A stretch of 64,000 nt of DNA. It comes from L227-5C sp038209275 (GTDB taxonomy: Bacteria > Chloroflexota > Chloroflexia > Chloroheliales > Chloroheliaceae). Below, one piece after another: positions 10,901 to 17,934 of this stretch; positions within the stretch are counted from its first letter, which is position 1, and every line of letters begins with the position of its first letter. Where the stretch lies: contig JBBQXW010000001.1 of the NCBI GenBank assembly GCA_038209275.1, positions 1-64,000 on the forward strand. Direction: 5' to 3'. Below the pieces are notes generated by a model that searched no databases, had not been told where the DNA came from, and saw nothing but the letters and a program-made list of their open reading frames with translations. A program made the translations under genes and the position numbers.

Positions 10901-12203
10901 CAACTTTTTGGAGCCACGTACCATACCGATAAGGGGTGTAATCCAGGGCCACTCCGTGCGCCGCTCCAATTTTAGCGCCATCTACCCAACCTTCCCATTG
11001 AAGGCGGTGTACTCGCGCCGTCCGGCTGGTACGTGTTCCAAATCTAAAATCGAACCAGCTATCTATATTGTCATAGCCAGTACTGAGAGTGTTATTTATC
11101 GCATAAGGATGAATACTGAAACCAAAACCCTGATTTTCCCAGGTAGTGACATTAGCCGGACTGGGTTCTCCAGCCTGGCTAAGATAAAAGGTAGTTGAGG
11201 CGTTACGGGCTGTCATACTGGAAATTAGATTAGTATAGTATGAATCGGGATTGCCGTGGGCATCGCTGGTCAGCACTACTACACTGTTTTTGGCGTTCGG
11301 GAAATACCACATGCGCGGCAGTGGTTTCTGGGTGCTATTCAACTGTCCTAACAACCGGGCAAAGAGGCGTTGTTGAATATCGGCTTGCGGTAGGGGCATT
11401 TTCTCCAAATCAATCCAATTATAATATAAATCTACTACTCGTTTAATGCCATCGCCATCCGCATCCAAATTAGCCAGTGCCGGGTTGCCCTGCCGAATAT
11501 AAACCACGCTGGCAACCAAATCGTAGGTAAAAGCCACTGCTTTGCCGCTTCCAAAACTATTAACCGTTACTGCCGGGTAAGACGTGGCACTACTGGCATT
11601 AGTGTAAAGGGTAGCAACCACCTGGGCAGTCACGTTACTATACTGGTCTGCCGGAGTATGTAGTTGCACACTATCCGGCGGAAAATTTTGCCCGTAGGCA
11701 TTGCCAGTCTGAATTGCCATATAACCGTTAGCCAGGGTACCAACCGCTCCGCCAAGCCCAAAGACTGAATTTAGCTGGCTATCGGGGCGCATCGCAATCA
11801 AGTTACCGCCCCCAGTAACATACTGGCTGAACATGGTAGCCTGAGCCGGACTAAGGCTGGTCTGGACTAATACCACGCTATCATAATCGGCGAGTAAAGC
11901 GGCAGTCACGCCGGATAATTGCTGCGTATCAAAGAGATTAAATCCCTCCGCTTTCATTATTTCTCCCAGAAAGCGGCCAAATTTATTACTGGTAAAACTA
12001 TCATTATAAATGAGTAATACCGGGTTAGTAGAAACGCTGTTCAGGCTATTAATAGCCGTTAGGGGCGCAGATTGGGCAGGCAAAGGTTTAGCCTGAATAT
12101 TAAAAGCCAGAAAAGGGGCAAGCTGCCCTAACATAATACCCAATACCAGAACTATTCGGAAAAATTTCTTTAATGAAATTGCTTTTACTTCTCTCTCTTT
12201 CAT
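4980..12203 (-). CDS. Giant modular secreted protein: GATase-like and deacetylase-like domains, IPT/TIG, Big and LamG-type modules
   Basis: About 2407 residues from the ATG at 12203 (a GTG at 12212 is possible). An N-terminal signal (SLKKFFRIVLVLGIMLGQL) is followed by these domains, in order: a class-I-GATase/ThuA-like alpha/beta domain (about 70-270); a polysaccharide-deacetylase-like domain (about 310-540) with VVVLTSDAHGN and FSIHPYA segments; a bacterial Ig-like (Big) domain (about 635-715); three IPT/TIG domains (about 720-985); a concanavalin/LamG-type jelly roll with a discoidin-like tail (about 990-1280); Big; two IPT/TIG; a second jelly roll (about 1550-1840); Big; two IPT/TIG; and a third jelly roll to the C-terminus. 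There is no LPXTG, SLH or PEP-CTERM sorting signal. The classical NodB Asp-Asp and HxxxH motifs are incomplete, so activity is uncertain. The jelly-roll copies are close in DNA (9149-9187 and the matching part near 7470-7510), which shows internal duplication. A surface adhesin or carbohydrate-processing role is inferred. Confidence 0.75.
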   Translation of the reverse strand: MKEREVKAISLKKFFRIVLVLGIMLGQLAPFLAFNIQAKPLPAQSAPLTAINSLNSVSTNPVLLIYNDSFTSNKFGRFLGEIMKAEGFNLFDTQQLSGVTAALLADYDSVVLVQTSLSPAQATMFSQYVTGGGNLIAMRPDSQLNSVFGLGGAVGTLANGYMAIQTGNAYGQNFPPDSVQLHTPADQYSNVTAQVVATLYTNASSATSYPAVTVNSFGSGKAVAFTYDLVASVVYIRQGNPALANLDADGDGIKRVVDLYYNWIDLEKMPLPQADIQQRLFARLLGQLNSTQKPLPRMWYFPNAKNSVVVLTSDAHGNPDSYYTNLISSMTARNASTTFYLSQAGEPSPANVTTWENQGFGFSIHPYAINNTLSTGYDNIDSWFDFRFGTRTSRTARVHRLQWEGWVDGAKIGAAHGVALDYTPYRYGTWLQKVDNSWARGYMTGSGLPMKFIDENGQIVNNFAQYTEIADDQMLYAGPENLSDSVAYQFTKQAIDASEAGNNQAIAIQMHVDYYAGVQSWAESTLNYVQSLNLPSFNGDKWLEFTENRYNSTFSNLNWGGNQLTFTVSIPATQTGQTIMLPLNSSGNILSNLKVNGVTTSYTSRAVRGESFAFVTLPGGNSSLLATYSAPQIDHVSVNPSTVNLAPGQTRQFSAVGYDVNNNVLHGLSFNWSVVNGGGTIDATGMFTATAIGTFTNTVVATTNGISGTATVSVVNSGLTPTISGFSPATIINSSSSTLVITGTNFEGTPTVQLGTQSLSGVVLNGSPNLSAIVPAGFAAGVYDLKVTNPGGLSATVSNAITVRLPAPTLTSVSPNTGSNAVNLTINLVGTGFVAGASVKLGATSLATVNFVSSTSLNAVVPANFAPGTYSVTVTNPDGQNVTLTAAYTVISSSSPAITRLTPAVVSNTAIRTLSIFGNNFTGPVSVALSGTVLSNVSLVNPTTISFTLGAGYTPGTYDVKVTNGDGQNTTLIGGLVVLPQAIVQTAQAEFTGSTFNNTIVTARLDGEVKLKAGLEDYFEGTNLDNNYWISSPWDTGGTATVANGKLTVSAAYARSTALIPITRLEGRVKFVSGYSFQHFGFSEDLSTSWILFSVPGFDSSRIYARTNINGLFVQTPLDSVTFDAYHDFVILVGGGTVKYYVDGTLLQTDNVSVGGSTYVWLSSGNSAAGLATDRVVAGNYPTSGSYQSAALDAGTLVNWSGLHWLTNGTGTASIQARSSTDATNWSSWSSPTSITGNISLSLPPGRYLQYQLNLGTTDATQSPEVLSVAALYSTTGPGPVSRIVVTPANISLTTGLTQTFSAQGYDANNTLLTGLNFSWSVNGGGTIDSSGVYTAGNTAGAYPNSVIATISTITGSASVTLTLPSPTLTSVSPNSGSTSISTTISLTGTNFVAGASVKLGTNTLANVTFVASTKLTAVIGAGLPPGTYTLSLTNPDGQSVSLTNAYTVTAALPAPTLTQVTPTLVSNTVTSTIQLVGLNFSGAVSVMLSGTPIAGATLVNATTITFTLPVGFVNATYDVKVTNGDGQNTTLAAALTVLPQAIIQTSASQFSGGTFTNTVTTSRVDGEVKLKAGLEDYFEATSLDTTHWITTALISGGSITQSNGKVVVSGANIRSTTEQPVTQLKGRIKFVAGAPNQHFGFSPNLNDSWLIFSVPGGDTSRIYARTNTQGVYVDTPLNITIGEYHDFMIVATANSVQYYVDGNLLVTNNATMPAANYVWLSAATASPLEADNIVASNYPATGSYTSGALDAGQLANWSGLHWLTTSATGTSATIQARTSLDGVIWSGWSSATSATGIVNLTLPQGRYLQYKLDLSSSVATNSPEVLSVAPLYSSYIPGPVARIVVSPSVVTATVGTTQTFMAQAYDTNNYNLTGVTYTWSVNGGGTISSSGVYTAGNTAGAYPNSVIAASGSVTGSASVNVLANAPKVTSISPNKGSNTITNTIAINGSNFGTTPTVKLGPITLTNVVRTNPAKLSADVPISMPLGVYSLTVTNSDGQSSTLANAYTSVATLSPTITAVSPETSDNAITRTITISGTNFVATPTVQLNTSNLGSVKFISNTLLTAVVPANFATRVYTLTVKNPNPNGLTTTYSNAYTVTAAPTLVQNNQAAFNSGTLSDTAFILSGSTTEITLKPTFQDSFTSTTISNSAWVSGTWVTGGTMSIANGIISARGGYIKSTASYAQGVVEGRVRFSSTGGTFQNFGWGGVDLNSPTGPWAMFGVPNSDPGAVYARTNINGTNVEARITNIAFNTYYNLKIALGPSSVQYFVNNTLVATHNVVSSNPLQIYLSSISRTSALQADWIRLSTFAATGSFVSGALDLGNQTSAWGALRWNGSKPTGTNFSVQTQTSVDGVNWSAWSVPLGTSGGMITSPPGRYIRYQLLFTSSSDLALTPTFSSITLTYSFV

Positions 12204-12240
12204 CGCTAACACAACTTTCTCTGTTCAAGCAGCTTGTCTC

Positions 12241-13656
12241 TTAATTAATCCAACGGGCTGCAAAACCTCTTGCAACTAACTGCCGGGCGTTGCTACCATC
12301 CTGATTTACTTCCCAAATTTCACTCTCTTCATCACTGCCAAATATTCCAGGCGGGCGTGTTCCAGCTGGGTAGCGCTCAAAAAGTAATTTATGTCCGTCC
12401 TGCGACCACTGGTAGGCTCCGTGATTTACTCTCTTTTCGCCTTCTTCCTCAATTAACGGATGACTATTGCCGCTAGAAGGGTCGAACAACCACAAATGCC
12501 CGCTTTTAGGGGTGCGCCCGCTCTGCCGAAGAAAGGCCATCAGTTTTCCGTCGGACGACCAAGCGGGCGAACGGTCATTGTAGCTCACCTGGGCGGCAAC
12601 CTGTAGCGAATTGGTCTCCCAGTTACCGTCTGGCCCAGCGCTCAAGCGTTCTAAAATTTGGCGCTCAGTCGTCCCGCTATAGTCGTAGCGGGCGATCATT
12701 AGCTCACGTCCATCGGGCGAAGGGGCAAAGCTTTCCAGTTTTACTCCCGGCAAACTTTTCCACTTCGGCTCCCCACTAAAGTTAAAACTGCCCAGTGCCT
12801 CGCGCTGGGGTTCCCAGAAGAAAACCTTCTCGCCCCAACCTGTCCAGGCCACCCCTACCCCGGTGCGCTCCGCCCCACCGTAGAGCGGGGGCAAACTTGT
12901 GCCATCGGGCCGTACCAGCCAGAGTTGGGCTGGGCTAAACCCACCCCCGTTGAACACCAGTCTTCGTTCATAAGCGATTAAATCGCCACCAGGCGACCAA
13001 CGCGGCGCAGTAGCTTTTATATTTGTCGCATAAACCAATTTGCGCGGCTGACCGCCACTCACCTGCACCAACCACAAACCAGCTTCCTGCCCGTTTGCTT
13101 CTTGAAGGCTGTAAACCACACGTTCGCCCCCCGGCGAAATCGTATAATCCATTACCTGCCGTTCAGTTTCGGTAGTCAGGCGGCGAGGAGGTTGCCCATT
13201 TTGCTCATCCAACCACAGATTAATAGCCTGGCCTTCGTGCCGGAGGAAAGCAATCCGGGTCGGGCGGGTGCGAAAACTCCAGACTGTCTGCCCGTAACTT
13301 AACCGTCCCCCGTTCACCAGTTTCAAACCTCCCCGCAGTCGTACCACATATTCGGTATTGCCTGGTAGGGCCACCGCCGGAGTAAAAAGCAAAGTCGCTC
13401 CGTTCCAGCTAAAATCTCCGCTTAAATTCGGCCTTACCTCAAAGGCGGCTTCGACGGCGGCCCGTTCCGGCAGCTTATTTCCCTCGAAAGTCAGGCCGAT
13501 TTGCGGCAACCCGCCCGCCCCTTCCGGCAAATACTCTAATTGAGCGCGGAGCGATTGCCCCACGCCGTCCCCTGCGACCAACAGTAACCCGACTGCTCCT
13601 GCCAGCACCGTCACTAAACCAATAATTAAGCTGTAGAATTGTCGGTTTGTCTTCAT
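12241..13656 (-). CDS. Membrane-anchored TolB/WD40-like beta-propeller with Ig-like domain
   Basis: About 471 residues from the ATG at 13656. The frame stays open upstream to 13713, but that would overlap the preceding gene and add a non-conserved leader. Residues about 7-30 form a membrane anchor (SLIIGLVTVLAGAVGLLLVAG). Next comes an SbsA-type Ig-like domain (about 40-130, ending VWSFRTRP). The remainder is a TolB/PD40 propeller with repeating WSPGGDLIAYERR and WSSDGKLMAFLRQ strands. Such proteins bind ligands or partners outside the cell; no enzyme motif is visible. It lies between the TIGR03943 gene and the giant protein on the same strand and is probably in the same transcript. Confidence 0.75.
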   Translation of the reverse strand: MKTNRQFYSLIIGLVTVLAGAVGLLLVAGDGVGQSLRAQLEYLPEGAGGLPQIGLTFEGNKLPERAAVEAAFEVRPNLSGDFSWNGATLLFTPAVALPGNTEYVVRLRGGLKLVNGGRLSYGQTVWSFRTRPTRIAFLRHEGQAINLWLDEQNGQPPRRLTTETERQVMDYTISPGGERVVYSLQEANGQEAGLWLVQVSGGQPRKLVYATNIKATAPRWSPGGDLIAYERRLVFNGGGFSPAQLWLVRPDGTSLPPLYGGAERTGVGVAWTGWGEKVFFWEPQREALGSFNFSGEPKWKSLPGVKLESFAPSPDGRELMIARYDYSGTTERQILERLSAGPDGNWETNSLQVAAQVSYNDRSPAWSSDGKLMAFLRQSGRTPKSGHLWLFDPSSGNSHPLIEEEGEKRVNHGAYQWSQDGHKLLFERYPAGTRPPGIFGSDEESEIWEVNQDGSNARQLVARGFAARWIN

Positions 13657-13666
13657 AAAGATAAAA

Positions 13667-14428
13667 TTATGGATAAATATAAGGTTGGGCCGGGCGATCA
13701 ACACCTTCAACACTACTCGCTCTAAAGGCGATTACCCCGTTTGAACCCTGGCTTAAAATTCCCCGTATTCGTACCCATTGGCCCTCCTGTAGACTGGGCG
13801 GTTGCTCCGTAACTACCGGCAGACGCAGCGCAGTACTATCTGCCGTGCAGCAGACTAGTACATACCGCCCTAGCAAGAAGTAGCGAGTATCGCCACTGGC
13901 AGGCTGGATGACAAAGCCCACCAAATCTACCGGGCGGCCCAGCAGTTTTTCGGCGCGTTGTGGGTCATTCAGGGCAGCAGTCCAATCTAGCAAGCTCCAC
14001 TGGGCGGTATCGAGACTGGTAGCGTCTTTCCAATCCTGCTTTTGGAGCGCTTGCGCCAGCGAAGGATTGCTGGTTAGTCTATTAGCAGTGCCGCTTGCAA
14101 CTTCCAATGGGCGCGGCACTATCATCAGTCCGATTAAGGCTACCAAACCCAGCAAAACTACTCCACTCAGTTCACCTGACCGGGCCTGTGATTTTCTTAA
14201 CAAACACCAGCCTCCCAACAGAGTAAGAATCAGCCCGGTCGCCATTACCAACAGATTAAAGCGGGGATGCAAATAGTAGTTCAAAGTGCCATCGTACAGC
14301 CGCCAGGCCAGCCAGCCGCCTAGCGCCAGCATTACCAGGCCACTACTCCAGCGCTCTACTTCGGCCCGCCAGCCACGACCGGGCGGCGAGGATAATTTCT
14401 TGTCGGTTGTGCTTGAAGCAGTAAGCAT
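13667..14428 (-). CDS. TIGR03943 family membrane protein (YcgQ-like, DUF1980)
   Basis: 253 residues. Two N-terminal membrane helices (about 32-50 and 58-76, the latter FNLLVMATGLILTLLGGWCLL) and a third near 90-108 precede an extracytoplasmic domain. That domain includes DLVGFVIQ, RYVLVCCTADSTALRLPVV and EGQWVRIRGIL, the typical C-terminal signature of TIGR03943/DUF1980 proteins, with the CC pair conserved. This family is almost always encoded beside a YraQ-type permease, as here (the permease gene is 11 bases upstream). The pair is thought to handle a metal or small solute; the substrate is not established. Confidence 0.85.
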   Translation of the reverse strand: MLTASSTTDKKLSSPPGRGWRAEVERWSSGLVMLALGGWLAWRLYDGTLNYYLHPRFNLLVMATGLILTLLGGWCLLRKSQARSGELSGVVLLGLVALIGLMIVPRPLEVASGTANRLTSNPSLAQALQKQDWKDATSLDTAQWSLLDWTAALNDPQRAEKLLGRPVDLVGFVIQPASGDTRYFLLGRYVLVCCTADSTALRLPVVTEQPPSLQEGQWVRIRGILSQGSNGVIAFRASSVEGVDRPAQPYIYP

Positions 14429-14439
14429 AGAGACAATCC

Positions 14440-15570
14440 TTAATACAGCCGTAAATTAATTACGACCGCCGCCAGCAAAACAAGCTGGAACGAGAGCAGG
14501 GCAATCAGCCCAATAGTCCGCCAGCGCAGCAGCAAACGCATTAGAAAAATGCTCTTCAAATTAATAATCGGTCCAAACACCATAAAGGCCAGCACCGACC
14601 CGGTAGGAAACAAGGTTGAAAAGCTCAACGCTACAAAAGCATCTACCGATGAGCAGACCGACATCAAAGCCGCCAGCAGCATTAAAATTATTGCCGAAAA
14701 TAGCGCTCCATGCCCGACTTCTAACCAGCCGCGCTGGGGTACGTAAGCCTGAAAAAGCGCCGCTAACGCAATACCGGGTAAAGCTACCTTCGCCGCTTGT
14801 AAAAACTCCAACAGGGTTCGATCCAAAAATAAAGTCAGTTTTGGTTGAGGTAGGCCAGTTTCAGCCAAAGAACATTTCTCGCCTTCGGAGTGCATGTGGG
14901 GATGCTCATTATGGCTATTCGAAGGCTCGTTTTGTCCAACTTCAGATTTAAACAGGGTATCTGGTTGCGGATGCATACTAAAAAGCAAACCAATTCCCAC
15001 TGCTACCAGCAGCCCCAATCCCACTCGGCCCAGCACGATTGCCCAATCGCCGCCAAAAGCCAGCCACGTTACCAAAATTGTCACGGGGTTTACTATTGGT
15101 GCAGCTAACAAGAAAACCAGGCTTAAGGTTACTGGTGCGCCTTCGCGGTGCGTCTGCCGCGCTATCGAAGCTGCGCCACACTCGCAAACCGGCACAATCA
15201 GGCCCAGACCTACTCCGACGAAAGCCGCCCTGACCCGACCCATACGCCCGGCTCTGGTGCGGCGGCGAGCTTGAGTCGTAGCAGCCATAGCCACCGCCAG
15301 TGCGCCAATCAATAAGAAAGGCAATGCTTCTATAGTAATGCCCAAGAAAATATTTAGAAAAATTCTAAAGCGGAGGGGTTCGCCAGTGATATAAAGCCCG
15401 CCGATAAAACCGGGTAGGAGAAGAAGTAAGCAAACTTTAAAAATAGAGCAATAAGAGGAAGTTAAAATATCCCAGTTTTTAAACATACCAAAAGATGACC
15501 TCGGCCTTAAAGAGGGCAGAGATTGCGTAACGGTCAAGTTGGTCGGTTTCAGTTCAGTGCCTTTGCCCAT
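14440..15570 (-). CDS. Permease of the YraQ/ArsP_1 family (UPF0718)
   Basis: 376 residues with about eight membrane helices. The family signature PVCECGAASIARQ (near 128-140), followed by LVFLLAAPIVNPVTILVTW, is well preserved, and the second half repeats the pattern (VDAFVALSFSTLFPTGSVLAFMVFGPIINLKS). The central cytoplasmic loop contains a His-rich run, HNEHPHMHSEGEKC, which suggests metal sensing or binding. Some family members export organoarsenicals, but in the TIGR03943-paired group the substrate is unknown. It is first in the left-hand minus-strand block, with a divergent 340-base intergenic region upstream. The first 28 or so residues are hydrophilic, and a later start is possible. 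Confidence 0.82.
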   Translation of the reverse strand: MGKGTELKPTNLTVTQSLPSLRPRSSFGMFKNWDILTSSYCSIFKVCLLLLLPGFIGGLYITGEPLRFRIFLNIFLGITIEALPFLLIGALAVAMAATTQARRRTRAGRMGRVRAAFVGVGLGLIVPVCECGAASIARQTHREGAPVTLSLVFLLAAPIVNPVTILVTWLAFGGDWAIVLGRVGLGLLVAVGIGLLFSMHPQPDTLFKSEVGQNEPSNSHNEHPHMHSEGEKCSLAETGLPQPKLTLFLDRTLLEFLQAAKVALPGIALAALFQAYVPQRGWLEVGHGALFSAIILMLLAALMSVCSSVDAFVALSFSTLFPTGSVLAFMVFGPIINLKSIFLMRLLLRWRTIGLIALLSFQLVLLAAVVINLRLY

Positions 15571-15910
15571 TTTTGATAGCTAACCCGATTTTTGTTCCAA
15601 ATTATTACGAAACAACCTTAAATTTTAATTAATAAGCTTCACTCTATGGCAATTATGAAAGCAGACGGTTAAAGGTCTATGAAATTCTCTGCCAGGTTGA
15701 TTAACGGTCTGTCACCCTAACAGGCCTATTTATAGCTAAACTGCTCTTAAAATCTCTTCATAGTAACCCACTCTAATTTCACGCTCTTCTCATGCTAGGC
15801 TTTTATACTAAGCGTTATTAAGGCTCTCCTAAACTTTATTTTGCATCCTTTGTTGTATCGGCAATTAAGAGATAAGAGGAAATACCATACCAAAGAGGCA
15901 AGCATAAACT
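15571..15910. other. Divergent intergenic region, permease / Gfo-Idh-MocA
   Basis: About 340 bases between two divergent starts, AT-rich. It must carry promoters for both directions, but I see no strong consensus pair, no clear hairpin and no small ORF. Confidence 0.4.
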
Positions 15911-16996
15911 ATGGAAAAATTACGAATGGGTGTAATTGGGGTTGGTAACATGGGAGAGCGGCACTGCCGGGTATACAGCACGCTACCCAGGGTTCAGTTT
16001 GTGGGAGTTAGTGACCTGGTGGAAGCACGTGGCCGTTTGGTACAAGAAAAATATGAGGTGCAATATTTTGCGGACTACCGGGAAATGCTACCCAGAGTGG
16101 ATGCTGTAAGTATTGTAACAACTACTCCTGGTCATTACCCAATTGGACTGGAATGTTTGCGCCAGGGTAAACACGTTTTAATTGAAAAACCAATTGCACT
16201 TAATTTGGCCCAGGCTCAGGAACTGGTAGCAGTAGCAAAAAGCAACCAGTGCGTTTTGATGGTCGGTCATATCGAACGCTATAATCCAGTCTTTGCCGAA
16301 CTACAAGCTTCCTTAGCCGCTTATCCCGATCAGCCAACCATTGCGATTAATGTGCGTCGTCTCAGCCCCTTTGATACCAGTCAGATAGATGTAGATGTGG
16401 TTTGTGATTTGATGATTCACGATTTAGACCTGATTTTGAAGCTGACCGGGAAAATGCCTGATGCAGTGGAAACCTTTGGGCGCAGTGTCTGCACTTCTAC
16501 CATAGATTATGCCGTAGCTACCCTGTACTACAAAGATGGCCCGGTAATTAGTTTGACTGCTTCCCGTGTCACTCAGCAAAAAGTACGGGCAATAGAATTA
16601 ACGACGGCTGAATTATATATTGAGACCGATTTATTGCACAAAAGCCTTTCAATTCACCGTCGTTTCGTACCCTATTATTCCAATCAGCTCAACCAGCAAA
16701 TGCCTACCTACCGTCAGGAAGGTTTTATAGAGCGCATTTACGTACCGGCCACCGAGCCACTTCAACTAGAGTTAACCAATTTTGTTCAATCAATTCAGCA
16801 AGGCTTAGAACCGCAAGTTAGCGGTCAAGATGGGGTGAACGCGCTGGCCCTGGCGCTTGACATTCGACAAAAGATTGAAGAAAAAATTCAACCCAGTTTT
16901 ACTTTCACAATCCACCCGCAAGAGCTAGAGGGACAGTTCGAGCGTGCCAATAAGCAAGTGGTGCAACCAAAGGCGAAATTAATTTTAAAAAATTGA
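15911..16996 (+). CDS. Gfo/Idh/MocA family NAD-dependent sugar-nucleotide dehydrogenase (WbpB/WlbA-like)
   Basis: 361 residues. The N-terminal Rossmann fold begins GVIGVGNMGERHCRVY (residues about 7-22). The family motif EKPIALNLAQAQEL (about 94-107) carries the conserved Lys. GHIERYNPVF near 122 and VVCDLMIHDLDLI near 163 match the dehydrogenases that oxidise UDP-GlcNAc(A) at C3, where the DLxIHDxD segment holds catalytic Asp/His residues. Length is normal for the family. It opens a plus-strand run with a GT2 gene and a UDP-GlcNAc 2-epimerase. Together with the DegT aminotransferase (50973) and the LbH acetyltransferase (52137) it could make a 2,3-diamino sugar. The precise substrate is inferred. 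Confidence 0.8.
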   Translation: MEKLRMGVIGVGNMGERHCRVYSTLPRVQFVGVSDLVEARGRLVQEKYEVQYFADYREMLPRVDAVSIVTTTPGHYPIGLECLRQGKHVLIEKPIALNLAQAQELVAVAKSNQCVLMVGHIERYNPVFAELQASLAAYPDQPTIAINVRRLSPFDTSQIDVDVVCDLMIHDLDLILKLTGKMPDAVETFGRSVCTSTIDYAVATLYYKDGPVISLTASRVTQQKVRAIELTTAELYIETDLLHKSLSIHRRFVPYYSNQLNQQMPTYRQEGFIERIYVPATEPLQLELTNFVQSIQQGLEPQVSGQDGVNALALALDIRQKIEEKIQPSFTFTIHPQELEGQFERANKQVVQPKAKLILKN

Positions 16997-17136
16997 GAAT
17001 TAGAGCCTATCCCACCTGGGGGTTGATTTTGCCAAAAGCCCTCCAATGCTTCAAACCCGGCATCACTGCGAAATTCATCTCATCTCTAGCAAGAATAAGG
17101 CTCTTAGTTGAGCGCCGAGGGCGAGGAGATAAAATA

Positions 17137-17934
17137 ATGAACTTATCTTTAGTAATTCCGTGCTACAACGAAGCGGCTAATATTGCTGGCTTAAAGACAG
17201 ACCTCTGGCCGGTAGTCGAGCGGCTGACGAATAAAGGTCAATGGCAGTCGGTCGAAGTGATATTTGTAGATGATGGCAGTCGCGATGAAACCGCCCGTCT
17301 TATTAAACAGGCTTTTGGCGAAGCCGAAAACGTTCGGCTGATACGACACGAGGTCAACCGGGGATTAGGGGCAGCCTTGCGGACTGGCTTTGCCGCAGCC
17401 CAGGGCGATGTAATTGTCACCACCGATAGCGATGCGACCTACCCTTTTAGTGAAATCGAGCTTATGCTGGCGCGGCTAGGGCCGGGTGTGGATATTGTGA
17501 CTGCCTCGCCTTATCACCCTGATGGCGGCATAGATAATGTACCCGGCTACCGCATCTTTTTGAGCAAAGGCGCTTCAACCCTCTACCGAATATTGATTAA
17601 TCCTCGGCTACATACCTACACCAGCATGTTTAGAGCTTATCAACGTTCGGCCCTGGAAAGCAACTGGCCTGAACACAGCGGTTTTTTGGGCGTAACCGAA
17701 ATTTTGGTGCGGGCTATGCTTGGCGGGGCAGAGGTAGTTGAACATCCCTGCCGTCTGCGTGTACGACGTTACGGTCAATCTAAAGCCAAAATAATCAGCA
17801 TCACCAGATCACACCTCAAATTTCAAGCTCAGGTGCTAATGTATCGCCTCAATCGCTTTTTAACTTCAAAGCAGGTCGGTAAAAAACCTACTCCGCAATT
17901 CCTCGTTAGCAAGCAGAGAGAGCGCGAAGTATGA
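17137..17934 (+). CDS. Family 2 glycosyltransferase (dolichyl-phosphate-mannose synthase-like)
   Basis: About 265 residues from the ATG at 17137, which has GAGGAGAT 6-14 bases upstream. The frame stays open back to 16993, but the extra 48 residues are not GT-like. The GT-A fold is clear: LSLVIPCYNEAANI at the N-terminus, VEVIFVDDGSRDETARLI (about 40-57), a GLGAALRTGFAAAQGDVIV segment, and the metal-binding TTDSDATYPFSEI (about 88-100). There is no C-terminal membrane segment, so it is likely a soluble or peripheral enzyme. It may make a polyprenyl-phosphate sugar donor, which would suit the ArnT-like enzymes nearby (inference). Its stop overlaps the next ATG by four bases (ATGA). Confidence 0.85.
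   Translation: MNLSLVIPCYNEAANIAGLKTDLWPVVERLTNKGQWQSVEVIFVDDGSRDETARLIKQAFGEAENVRLIRHEVNRGLGAALRTGFAAAQGDVIVTTDSDATYPFSEIELMLARLGPGVDIVTASPYHPDGGIDNVPGYRIFLSKGASTLYRILINPRLHTYTSMFRAYQRSALESNWPEHSGFLGVTEILVRAMLGGAEVVEHPCRLRVRRYGQSKAKIISITRSHLKFQAQVLMYRLNRFLTSKQVGKKPTPQFLVSKQREREV

Noticed and set aside
16993..17136. N-terminal extension of the GT2 at 17137
   Set aside because: The extra 48 codons overlap the previous gene by one codon, do not resemble a GT-A start, and a better ribosome site precedes the inner ATG.
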